Below are positions 8,359-15,625 of a DNA stretch of 37,432 nt, one piece after another. The stretch spans positions 1 to 37,432 of the forward strand of contig JAICGJ010000039.1 in assembly GCA_025923195.1 (NCBI GenBank), written 5' to 3'. Every line of letters begins with the position of its first letter. Positions within the stretch are counted from its first letter, which is position 1. The stretch is from Chryseolinea sp. GTDB lineage: Bacteria; Bacteroidota; Bacteroidia; Cytophagales; Cyclobacteriaceae. The notes under the pieces are model-generated. The model worked only from the letters and a program-made list of their open reading frames with translations. It made no database searches and was not told the DNA's origin. Made by a program: the position numbers and the translations under genes.

Positions 8359-8452
8359 ATTTCGAAGGTCGATCTCCGAACGTCGAATCCCCGATGTCTA
8401 GCTTCTGATATTCGCGTTCTTCGCGGATTTACTTTGCGAGCATTGCGTGAAC
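8359..8452. repeat. Degenerate intergenic repeats (TTCGA-type and GCG-type)
   Basis: Between two convergent genes, 8359-8400 carries TTCGA/TCGAA-rich words (TTTCGAAGGTCGATC, GAACGTCGAATCC). Bases 8412-8452 carry TTCGCGTTCTTCGCGGATTT ACTTTGCGAGCATTGCGTG. Related words recur at 10425-10665 and 13424-13498 (TTCGA type) and at 11944-11990 and 19319-19392 (GCG type). These look like decayed copies of dispersed intergenic repeat families. No open frame covers them. Confidence 0.5.
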
Positions 8453-8484
8453 TGAATTTTTTTATAGAAGCACATGCTAATCAA

Positions 8485-9120
8485 TCATTTATTGCCACGG
8501 TATGTGATGTCAGAGAATTCCACCCTGCAGCTATTGCCTACTGGCGATTGAGAGTAGAATCCGATTCTAATTTGCTCAGGTTTTTGATAAACGAACTCTC
8601 TAATCACGGTCCACTCTTTTCCGTCTGGTGAGGTCAGGAAGTTAAAAACTTTTCCGACTTTCGTAATCCTCAAGAACACATCTTTCCCCTGAGGGATAAA
8701 GTATGCGTCATCGGTAACTTGATCCTTCACAACTGAGATTCCTAAGATGGGCTTTTTGTCGATATACTGGAGAAGAGCTTTTGCCCAATTTTCCTTATCA
8801 CTATAGAGAAGTATTGCGCCTCCGTCATATTGATTTTCAAAGGAAGGTTTTATCTGCGCTGAAAAGACAAAGTTGGCGTCCGGTTTAAAGAGAAATTTTG
8901 GCGCGTTGTGTCTGAAATAACTTCCATTCGCAGGATTATGAAGGTCCGTTTCTTTACCTGCGGTCATTACGATAGAATTATCGGATAACACTTTAAATTC
9001 TTTGGGATTTTCAAGCAGCGTGTAGGGATGAGGGATGGCTTTTATTGGTGGGAGGGATGATTGGCCACACACCGTTAGAGATGGAAGGCAGAGCACGAAA
9101 AACCAGAAATGTGTTTTCAT
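8485..9120 (-). CDS. Exported DUF1349-like concanavalin-type beta-sandwich protein
   Basis: A 211-residue protein starting with a signal peptide (MKTHFWFFVLCLPSLTVCGQ, about 20 residues). The remainder matches the DUF1349 / 'regulation of enolase 1' jelly-roll pattern: a ligand strand ANFVFSAQIKPSFENQYDGG, then AILLYSDKENWAKALLQY, a middle VTDDAYFIPQGKDVFLRITKVG, and the typical SPDGKEWTVIREFVY and IRIGFYSQSPVG closing strands. The fold is related to concanavalin-like lectins and is common in exported glycan-related proteins; no catalytic function is assigned. It is divergent from the aldo/keto reductase gene across 236 bases that contain a 14-base palindrome. Confidence 0.85.
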   Translation of the reverse strand: MKTHFWFFVLCLPSLTVCGQSSLPPIKAIPHPYTLLENPKEFKVLSDNSIVMTAGKETDLHNPANGSYFRHNAPKFLFKPDANFVFSAQIKPSFENQYDGGAILLYSDKENWAKALLQYIDKKPILGISVVKDQVTDDAYFIPQGKDVFLRITKVGKVFNFLTSPDGKEWTVIREFVYQKPEQIRIGFYSQSPVGNSCRVEFSDITYRGNK

Positions 9121-9309
9121 TAGATTTTATTTAAAAATAAAGCAATGAAAAAGACCATGATCCATATGAGTGTGACGGGAAAGATGTCAGAGCAAAAGGA
9201 ATTGATCCATAGGCAACAGTGCGTTCGTTATTATAGATCCCAGTAAGAAATGTAAAACTTTTTAATTTCAAAAAATAGACGCCTGATCAACTTTTTAGTG
9301 ACTGAAATC

Positions 9310-9323
9310 GCGTTACATAACGC
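9310..9323. promoter_or_regulatory. Perfect short inverted repeat upstream of the aldo/keto reductase
   Basis: GCGTTACATAACGC has 6-base arms and a 2-base spacer, and ends 33 bases before the reductase start codon. The position suits an operator in the divergent region shared with the DUF1349-like gene. No cognate regulator is encoded nearby, so this is a weak call. Confidence 0.3.
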
Positions 9324-9356
9324 TATATTGATGCAGAACAAATCATGATTTAGAAA

Positions 9357-10409
9357 ATGGAATATAGGCAATTGGGAAACTCGGGACTAAGAGTTCCGGT
9401 GCTTAGTTTTGGCACAGCAACGTTTGGCGGTGCAAACGATTTCTTTAAAGCGTGGGGTAGTACTGAAGTGCGGGAGGCTACGCGAATGGTGAACCAGTGC
9501 CTGGACGCGGGGGTAAATTTATTCGATACTTCAAATGTATACTCTCATGGAATGGCGGAAGAAATATTTGGTAAAGCAATTTCCGGATTGCGTAACAAAA
9601 TATTGATTTCTACGAAGGCGACTTTTCCTATGTCAGAAGAGGTGAATGATTATGGGTCTTCGCGACTCAACTTAATAAAGAGCTGTGAAGATAGCCTAAG
9701 ACGGCTCGGCACTGAGCACATCGACATCTACCATATGCACGGATTTGATGCCAACACTCCAGTTGAGGAAACGTTGAAGGCCTTAGACAATTTGGTGACG
9801 AGCGGAAAAGTACGTTACATCGCATGTTCCAATTTTTCAGGTTGGCATCTCATGAAATCATTATCTGTTTCAGAACGCTATGGATGGGCAAAATATGTTG
9901 CTCATCAAGCTTACTATTCACTGGTCAACCGCGATTTTGAATGGGAGCTAATGCCATTGGCTATTGATCAAAAGATAGGGACCATTGTGTGGAGTCCCTT
10001 GTCAAGCGGCTTGTTAAGTGGCAAGTATCGCAGAAACCAACCGATACCCAAGGACGCGAGAGTCGCCCAGGGAGGAAGTCCGGTGCCAGGCGAAGCCGTT
10101 GATAACGAAAGATTGTATAAGATCGTTGACCGACTGGATGTCATAGCCTTTGAAACTGGAAAAACCGTGGCTCAGGTATCCCTTAACTGGCTTTTACAAC
10201 GTCCCACAGTTTCCAATATCATCATTGGCGCAAGAAATGAAGAACAGCTTAAACAAAACCTTGATGCTGTCGGATGGAATTTAACGATCGATCAAGTGAA
10301 GTCCCTGGACGAGGTTAGCGAGGTGTACCCGGTTTATCCGTATTGGCACCAGCGTCAATTTCCTATGCTGAATGCAGCGCCGAAATTATATGGAGACAGA
10401 AACGGGTAG
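9357..10409 (+). CDS. Aldo/keto reductase
   Basis: A 350-residue cytoplasmic NAD(P)H-dependent oxidoreductase with the (alpha/beta)8 barrel of the AKR superfamily. All four catalytic residues are visible: D57 (NLFDTSNVYSHG), Y62 in the same motif, K87 (LISTKATF) and H128 (DIYHMHGFD). The N-terminus MEYRQLGNSGLRVPVLSFGT is typical of AKR families similar to YajO and potassium-channel beta subunits. The cofactor loop IIIGARNEEQLKQN is near residues 290-303. There is no signal peptide, so unlike most of its neighbours it acts inside the cell. Its context among sugar-processing genes suggests a sugar aldehyde or keto-sugar substrate, but none can be named. Confidence 0.93.
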   Translation: MEYRQLGNSGLRVPVLSFGTATFGGANDFFKAWGSTEVREATRMVNQCLDAGVNLFDTSNVYSHGMAEEIFGKAISGLRNKILISTKATFPMSEEVNDYGSSRLNLIKSCEDSLRRLGTEHIDIYHMHGFDANTPVEETLKALDNLVTSGKVRYIACSNFSGWHLMKSLSVSERYGWAKYVAHQAYYSLVNRDFEWELMPLAIDQKIGTIVWSPLSSGLLSGKYRRNQPIPKDARVAQGGSPVPGEAVDNERLYKIVDRLDVIAFETGKTVAQVSLNWLLQRPTVSNIIIGARNEEQLKQNLDAVGWNLTIDQVKSLDEVSEVYPVYPYWHQRQFPMLNAAPKLYGDRNG

Positions 10410-10424
10410 TTTCGGCATGAATCG

Positions 10425-10665
10425 AATTTCGAAGTACGCTTCCATTCATCATTCGATGTTCCTTGTTCGATGTTCTGTATTCATGCATTTTTTTAACACC
10501 GAATATCGATCAAAGAATATCGAACATCGAAGTATGCGCCCTTCGACATTCATCATTCCTTGCTCGGGGTTCGATAGTTAATTTTAGAGAATTTTTTGGA
10601 CATTAAATGTAGATCAAAGATATCGAACATCGAAGTGGCCTTCCATTCGACATTCGATGTTTTTT
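10425..10665. repeat. TTCGA-type inverted intergenic repeat, two adjacent copies
   Basis: Between convergent genes, two tandem copies of a long imperfect inverted repeat are visible. Left arms carry CATTCGATGTTCCTTGTTCG (from about 10449) and CCTTCGACATTCATCATTCC (from about 10541). Right arms carry GAATATCGAACATCGAAG (from about 10516) and GATATCGAACATCGAAGTGG (from about 10618). RNA from either strand could fold into long hairpins, which would suit a bidirectional 3' end. The same words recur at 13424-13498. The small open frame across this stretch is not credible. Confidence 0.65.
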
Positions 10666-10672
10666 GAAATTT

Positions 10673-11887
10673 TCATTTTGTAAATTTCACAGCAGAAATT
10701 CCATTCAAATCCCACACGATTTTTCCAGCGCGAATCGTTAACTCCGCTTCAAATTTTTGGTTGCCTTCAATTTTATTGCCACCGGCGTCGACAAAACCGA
10801 AATTTCCGTCGCGTAAACTCAAGACTGCGACATCGGCCACTGCTCCTTCACTCAAGTGTCCGAGATCAGGTCGTTTGATCGATCTTGCCGGACCCGCCGT
10901 GGCCCGTATGATAATATCTTCTTTTGTCATACCCATACTCAAATATTTGGACATCACATTTAACATGTCTTTCATTCCGGCATTCATGCTGAATCGATGC
11001 AGGTCCGTGCCAAAAGAATTGGGAGCGAGCCCCTGTTGCAACGCCGGCATCGCTTCACTAAACCAAAAGCCAGCTCCGCCATGACCAAGGTCGAATAAGA
11101 TTCCTTTTTTTTGAGCTTCCTTTACGAAGGACCGCACTTTGCCTTGCTCATCGATGACTGACATTCGTTCCGACACTTTTTCAAAAGAGTGTGTAATAAT
11201 GTCTCCGGGGCGCATGCGTTTCAACTGGTCTTCCAATGAGTATTGTGGTAGATGACATTCTACGAACAAGGGCATGTTGGATCGGCTGGCTGCGGCTAAA
11301 GCGTTTTCAAACGGCGTCCATTGGCTCCCTTCGTAGTGACCAATTTTTACGCCGACGATGACATCCGGATATTTTCGAATTGCCTCGGTAGCTTTAGCGG
11401 GGTCCATATCATTGATATTTTCCTGCGCCTGCTTACCGCTCATGCCAGCACCGGCAATATTCAGAAATGCAAGGATACGTGTTTTGGATTTATCAATCAC
11501 CTGATCCTTAAAAACAGGAAAGTTCCGCCAACCGGAAGTTCCCGCATCCACCACGGTTGTAACACCTGACCTAAACGTAAAATCATCGGGAGATAAACTT
11601 AAAATGCCATCTGCAAAAGTATCCGGATTGCTTCCTACGAAGACATGGGTATGTATATCAATTAGCCCTGGGCATACATACATGCCAGCGACATCAACAA
11701 TTTTCTTTGCTTTCTCGGACGAAATATCAGGTCCTACCTTCACAATCTTCCCATCTGCAATAGCGACATCCAATTGAGCATTAATATTGTTTGCAGGGTC
11801 AACGACATGCCCGTTTTTAAGTAATAGGTCAATTTCCTGAGCGTGTGCAAAGGAGGTCAGCAACAAAAAAACAAGGATCGTCAACAT
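10673..11887 (-). CDS. Exported amidohydrolase/deacetylase-family metallohydrolase (copy A)
   Basis: An amidohydrolase-superfamily protein resembling the EF_0837/AHA_3915 dihydroorotase-like group. The frame is open to 12022, but the first 45 codons include a GCG-type intergenic repeat, so I start at ATG 11887, which opens with a hydrophobic export segment (MLTILVFLLLTSFAHAQ); this gives 404 residues. Metal ligands in this numbering are H79 and H81 (IDIHTHVF), a probable carboxylated lysine K181 (VGVKIGHY), H212 (FVECHLPQ), H233 (DIITHSF) and D294 (GTDLH). It is last in a minus-strand unit, 35 bases or more after its paralogue. This family is known to occur beside SelA-like PLP genes, as here. 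The substrate is unknown; amide or cyclic-amide hydrolysis or deacetylation is expected. Confidence 0.88.
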   Translation of the reverse strand: MLTILVFLLLTSFAHAQEIDLLLKNGHVVDPANNINAQLDVAIADGKIVKVGPDISSEKAKKIVDVAGMYVCPGLIDIHTHVFVGSNPDTFADGILSLSPDDFTFRSGVTTVVDAGTSGWRNFPVFKDQVIDKSKTRILAFLNIAGAGMSGKQAQENINDMDPAKATEAIRKYPDVIVGVKIGHYEGSQWTPFENALAAASRSNMPLFVECHLPQYSLEDQLKRMRPGDIITHSFEKVSERMSVIDEQGKVRSFVKEAQKKGILFDLGHGGAGFWFSEAMPALQQGLAPNSFGTDLHRFSMNAGMKDMLNVMSKYLSMGMTKEDIIIRATAGPARSIKRPDLGHLSEGAVADVAVLSLRDGNFGFVDAGGNKIEGNQKFEAELTIRAGKIVWDLNGISAVKFTK

Positions 11888-11943
11888 TGCAATACCATGC
11901 TTGCTTTGTGGGGTCTTTGGCTGTTTAGTAAGAGCGACAGAAA

Positions 11944-11990
11944 TTTTCTCCGCAAAGGCGCTAGGGCGCAAGAATTTGCCAAGGAATTTT
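11944..11990. repeat. GCG-type intergenic repeat inside the apparent 5' end of amidohydrolase A
   Basis: The words TCTCCGCAAAGGCGCTAGGG and GCGCAAGAATTTGCCAAGG belong to the CGCAAAGGCGC-type repeats seen in intergenic DNA of many Bacteroidota. Related but more decayed copies lie at 8412-8452 and 19319-19392. Its presence in the extended reading frame argues that the frame upstream of 11887 is not coding. Confidence 0.55.
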
Positions 11991-12017
11991 ATGTCGTATT
12001 TGTGCGTACCACTTAGC

Positions 12018-12070
12018 ATCACCTGATTGCCCGAATACCGACCACCTGATTACCTGATCACCGATTACCT
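12018..12070. repeat. Short degenerate tandem repeat between the two amidohydrolase genes
   Basis: Variants of ACCTGATTAC / ACCTGATCACCGATTACC follow each other about five times in 53 bases (ATCACCTGATTGCCC, GACCACCTGATTACCTGATC, ACCGATTACC). The array includes the stop codon and last three codons (G-N-R) of copy B, so the C-terminus of that protein is partly written in repeat sequence. Function is unknown. Confidence 0.5.
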
Positions 12071-13374
12071 GCTGCCGCTACTTCGTCCCAAGCCGGTGCG
12101 CTAAGGCCATTCAAGTCCCATACAACTTTTCCGGCCCGAATAGTCAGCTCTGCCTCTAGCTTTTGCGTGCCTTTCAATTTGGTACCACGGACATCCACGA
12201 ATCCAAAATCACCTTTTCTCACATTGAAGACTGCTACATCCGCTTCGGTGCCGACACTCAGATGACCCAGTTCTTTTCTGTTGATGACATTAGCAGGCGC
12301 CCACGTAGCCCCGGCGATCGCATCCTGAACAGACATTCCCATGTTGATGAACTTTGACAGAACATTTGCGAGATCCTTCATTCCCCCATTCATACTTTGA
12401 ATATGCAAGTCTGTGCTGATAACATCAGGTTTAAAACCCTGCTTCATGGCGGGGACCGCCTGGCGCCACGAAAAAGCACCGCCCCCATGACCAACATCGA
12501 AGATGATGCCTCGTTTCCGAGCATCGGCGATAAATGGTTTTACTTTTCCATTTTCATCCACTACCGTCTCACGTTTAGTGGGACCGTAAGAATACGTGTG
12601 TGTGAATATATCGCCGGGACGCAGGTGTTTCATGAACAACGCTTCAAGGGAGTTGGGAGGATCATGTTCCCCAAAATCAACCATAACCGGTACGTTGGCT
12701 AATGTACCGGCTTCGACGGCGCGGTCCACTTGCGTGAAATCACCCCAATAATGAGCGGCTTTAATGCCTACGATAATATCCGGAAAAAGTTGTTTGATCA
12801 TATGCGCCGTCATTACCGGATTCATGTCTGACACATCCTGTTCCTCATAGCGTCCAACCATACCGGTACCGACAATGTTTAATAAAGCAAGCACCCTAGT
12901 TTGAGACTTGTCAATGGTTTGCTCTTTCATCTGGCGAAAGTTTCGCCATCCGGAAGAACCGGCATCGACTACTGTGGTCACCCCGGCTCGAAAAGTAAAG
13001 CCATCCGGTGCTACGCTTGTCGGGCCGTTAGCGATGTAGGCATCCAGATCGTTTCCCATAAAGACGTGCACATGCATATCGATTAGGCCTGGCGTTACAA
13101 ACAAGCCTTTGACATCGATTACTTTTTTAGCATTGGTTACGGGTATGTTGGTTGCAACCTGCACGATTTTTCCTTCGTAAATGGCGACATCCATATTTGT
13201 GTCGATTTTATTTTTTGGGTCGATAACATGTCCTCCCTTTAATAAAATATCGATCTGTTGCGCCTCCAGTGTGCCAATTTGAATCAAACAAAAAAGAAGA
13301 GGAATCCACCAGAATGCATGTACAGCGAAACCACGACGTAAATACTTTTGATTTACCATGCCTTGTTTAATCAT
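12058..13374 (-). CDS. Exported amidohydrolase/deacetylase-family metallohydrolase (copy B)
   Basis: A 438-residue paralogue of the downstream copy A, with parallel motifs throughout (GVTTVVDAGSSGWRNF versus GVTTVVDAGTSGWRNF; the same ending KLEAELTIRAGKVVWDLNG). An export signal spans about residues 1-39 (YLRRGFAVHAFWWIPLLFCL..., cut before QQID). The likely binuclear metal site is H101 and H103 (IDMHVHVF), K205 (VGIKAAHY), H237 (FGEHDPP), H259 (IFTHTYS) and D322 (STDLH). It is 128 bases downstream of the SelA-like copy 2, separated by an inverted repeat, and is followed after about 35 bases by copy A in the extended frame. ATG at 13374 is used; M6 is an alternative. The substrate is unassigned. 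Confidence 0.9.
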   Translation of the reverse strand: MIKQGMVNQKYLRRGFAVHAFWWIPLLFCLIQIGTLEAQQIDILLKGGHVIDPKNKIDTNMDVAIYEGKIVQVATNIPVTNAKKVIDVKGLFVTPGLIDMHVHVFMGNDLDAYIANGPTSVAPDGFTFRAGVTTVVDAGSSGWRNFRQMKEQTIDKSQTRVLALLNIVGTGMVGRYEEQDVSDMNPVMTAHMIKQLFPDIIVGIKAAHYWGDFTQVDRAVEAGTLANVPVMVDFGEHDPPNSLEALFMKHLRPGDIFTHTYSYGPTKRETVVDENGKVKPFIADARKRGIIFDVGHGGGAFSWRQAVPAMKQGFKPDVISTDLHIQSMNGGMKDLANVLSKFINMGMSVQDAIAGATWAPANVINRKELGHLSVGTEADVAVFNVRKGDFGFVDVRGTKLKGTQKLEAELTIRAGKVVWDLNGLSAPAWDEVAAAGNR

Positions 13375-13423
13375 ACTTTGTCATAATCAAGATTTTTAAT
13401 TAACTAAGCCCACTCCGTCATCC

Positions 13424-13498
13424 ATTCGATATTCGGTGTTCCCTGTTCGATATTTGATGTTTAATATCGAACAAGGAACTCCGAATAATGAATATCGA
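13424..13498. repeat. TTCGATATTC-type long inverted repeat after SelA-like copy 2
   Basis: The left arm 13424-13454 contains TTCGATATTCGGTGTTCCCT then GTTCGATATT. The right arm 13463-13498 contains AATATCGAACAAGGAACTCC then GAATAATGAATATCGA. The arms pair over about 30 bases with a small bulge, giving a strong hairpin with an 8-base loop. It lies just after the 3' end of SelA-like copy 2 and before amidohydrolase B, where it could attenuate read-through or protect the upstream mRNA. It belongs to the same family as 10425-10665. Confidence 0.65.
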
Positions 13499-13502
13499 GG
13501 TT

Positions 13503-15128
13503 TTAGGTCGCTAGCGGTGGCCCTCCTGGGATCATGATCCGCTTCCTTTCCATCTTGTAGCTTGATTTTTTGGCTGTAAACTTGGCATTAAGGTATTCAC
13601 CCAAAAATATGGAGCCAGAGATGGTGGACCCGGAAACTTTCCCCGAGAACATATAGGTGATACCATCGCCTGGACGACGCAGATTACTTCTGAGTGTCAC
13701 TTGATCTCCTTCCACCATTCCCATTATTTCCTGCTGCGAAAAATCCGAGGTATGAGTGCCCTGAATCCAATTTCCGTCTTGTTCGATGAAAAATTTGTGA
13801 TCGCTTTTGCTGGTGAAAAATTCGACCGTTACATCCCAGTAGCCACCGATTGTTACTGAGGGTGCCGTCATGCTGGTAGACCTTGGGTTGCGCTTCTGAG
13901 AAAGCAGGTTATAGATTCGCTCAGCGACGACCTTGTCATTGCCCGGCTGCATTTGCCCCGTGGTAATATGGATCGATGTTGCACCAGGTCCGTTACTGCT
14001 ACCAATCGCGATACGCGGTTTAGTGCGTGCGAAGTTTTCCGCTACCTCGTCGCCCGTAATATTTAACACATCGGGATCCCATGAGATTTTTAGCCTAGGG
14101 GAACGGTTGGAAAGCTCCGTAGGCTCCTCTACAGTGGTCTGGATACCATTTATTTTTGAAACTTGCTTTGAAATATTGTCAAGGTAGGAAAGCCATGTTT
14201 TCCACTCAGCCTGGTGGTCGCGGCTAACCCATGCCTCTACCGCCGCAAGCATACCCATCATTTCTTCCTTGCCTACTTTATTGTCGCGCCCAGGGCCATG
14301 GTGAGGGGAACTGGCCTGCCAGGCAGACATAAGAAGATCTTTGTTTCCCAGCAATAACCCTGCGCACTGTGGCCCACAGATCGCTTTTCCTCCGCTGTAT
14401 GCTACGACAGTGGCGCCTGCTTGCAAATGCACATTTGGGATGGTAAGGATCTCTGCTGCAGCGTCGGCAAGAATGGGTATATTTTTGGGCTTCGCTATTC
14501 CCGCTATGACTTCTAATGAAAGAGGCTGGCCGCTAACGGAGTCGTTACCCGTCATAATATATATTAACGCCGTCTTTGGATTGATGGCGTTCTCCAGTTC
14601 TTCAGCAGTATTTACCGTGATGATCGTCACACCAATGTTACGGACGGCATGGTCGTAGGCATTTCGGGAGTAACCGGGGATGATAACTTCCGTTTTTTCA
14701 AATCCGGTCAGATCGGGGATGCGAATCAATTTCTCGGGGTTGCCTCCTGTAACACAAGCAGCGGTGACATGCTTCATGCCGGCGGCGCACCCTGCTGAGA
14801 CCATGCCCCATTCCGCCCCCGTAACTGCCGCTAATCTCCGGCCGACACCGTAAGCCAATTCGTCGTATTGTACAAAGTATCCTGATGCTGCTTTCATCGC
14901 TGCAATTACTTCGGGCCGCTCAACCGATCCACCGATTATGGTAAATGTACCGCGACAATTGATAACCGGATCCACACCTATAGACTCGTAAATATTAGGC
15001 CCAATCACAAGTGGACCCGAGGGGAGCAGTCCATTTTCGTCAGCCGGAGATGCTGCTGATGTGAGCGGTATAAAACTTCCGGCGAAAGGTAAAACAGATA
15101 AATTCTTAATGATGTCTCTGCGTTTCAT
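13503..15128 (-). CDS. Tat-exported SelA-like PLP enzyme with C-terminal beta domain (copy 2)
   Basis: The frame is open to 15158, but ATG at 15128 starts exactly at the twin-arginine signal MKRRDIIKNLSVLPFAGSFI, giving 541 residues. Residues about 30-430 are the SelA/DgaE-like PLP fold: the probable catalytic lysine is K248 in AYSGGKAICGPQCAG, with D222 (ILADAAAE) behind the ring and INCRGTFTIIGGS near the substrate end. A second domain of about 95 residues follows (GGYWDVTVEFFTSKSDHKFF ... GDQVTLRSN ... YMFSGKVSGSTISGSIFLGE), a lipocalin-like beta fold absent from copy 1. It is the first gene of a minus-strand unit with two amidohydrolases. It probably works in the periplasm, with the extra domain as a binding or assembly module. 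The reaction is unknown. Confidence 0.88.
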   Translation of the reverse strand: MKRRDIIKNLSVLPFAGSFIPLTSAASPADENGLLPSGPLVIGPNIYESIGVDPVINCRGTFTIIGGSVERPEVIAAMKAASGYFVQYDELAYGVGRRLAAVTGAEWGMVSAGCAAGMKHVTAACVTGGNPEKLIRIPDLTGFEKTEVIIPGYSRNAYDHAVRNIGVTIITVNTAEELENAINPKTALIYIMTGNDSVSGQPLSLEVIAGIAKPKNIPILADAAAEILTIPNVHLQAGATVVAYSGGKAICGPQCAGLLLGNKDLLMSAWQASSPHHGPGRDNKVGKEEMMGMLAAVEAWVSRDHQAEWKTWLSYLDNISKQVSKINGIQTTVEEPTELSNRSPRLKISWDPDVLNITGDEVAENFARTKPRIAIGSSNGPGATSIHITTGQMQPGNDKVVAERIYNLLSQKRNPRSTSMTAPSVTIGGYWDVTVEFFTSKSDHKFFIEQDGNWIQGTHTSDFSQQEIMGMVEGDQVTLRSNLRRPGDGITYMFSGKVSGSTISGSIFLGEYLNAKFTAKKSSYKMERKRIMIPGGPPLAT

Positions 15129-15625
15129 GGGTGTTGAATTTTTTGATAATGCCGACACGCACTAAAGATAAAGGTATTCTCGGCTCGTCTTCTGTGCTGA
15201 CAGACAAATTAAGTTTTTTTAAGGTGTTCATCAACGTTGAACGAAGTTAGTGGCTCATCCGCAGATATGAGCGCGACTGCACAAGAAACACAAGGCACAA
15301 TGACATGCCCTGCTTGCCACAGCAACATCATCGCTTGATCACAAAAAGCTGAGTGCGCAGCGAGGGCAAAGAGCCTAATGATGCAATTCTGGTTGTCTTT
15401 TAACATTCTTTCATTTTGTCAGCTCAGTTTTTGCCTTACGTACTTTTTTTAGTGACATCCGTTGTGTTTTTTATAGGCGACATGAGTTGGAGTATTCAAA
15501 GTATTTCCTAAATGAGATACGCCAAACCGCGTCGCTGCGCTATAAAGCCAACTTCAACTAAGACCTTCAAAAAATTCCTTTTTTTTGGTTAGATTAAGAC
15601 AAAAAGTTGTGGAAAAACCGAAAGA
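15129..15625. other. Divergent intergenic region with no convincing gene
   Basis: 497 bases between the SelA-like copy 2 start and the membrane protease start. It presumably holds both promoters, but I found no clear -33/-7 pair. A 65-codon minus frame at 15209-15406 and a 23-codon plus frame ending in TCPACHSN near 15305 overlap each other; neither has support as a gene. The stretch ends with a T-rich tract (15580-15589). Confidence 0.5.

Noticed and set aside
10372-10581. 69-codon frame after the aldo/keto reductase
   Set aside because: It starts inside the reductase gene and then reads through the TTCGA-type repeats (hence residues such as SIHHSMFLVRCSVFMHFF), so it is a repeat artefact.
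15209-15406. 65-codon minus-strand frame with several cysteines, and an overlapping 23-codon plus frame ending TCPACHSNIIA that looks like half a zinc ribbon
   Set aside because: Both lie in a divergent promoter region, overlap each other on opposite strands, have no partner CxxC half and no leader or operon context; chance is the simpler explanation.
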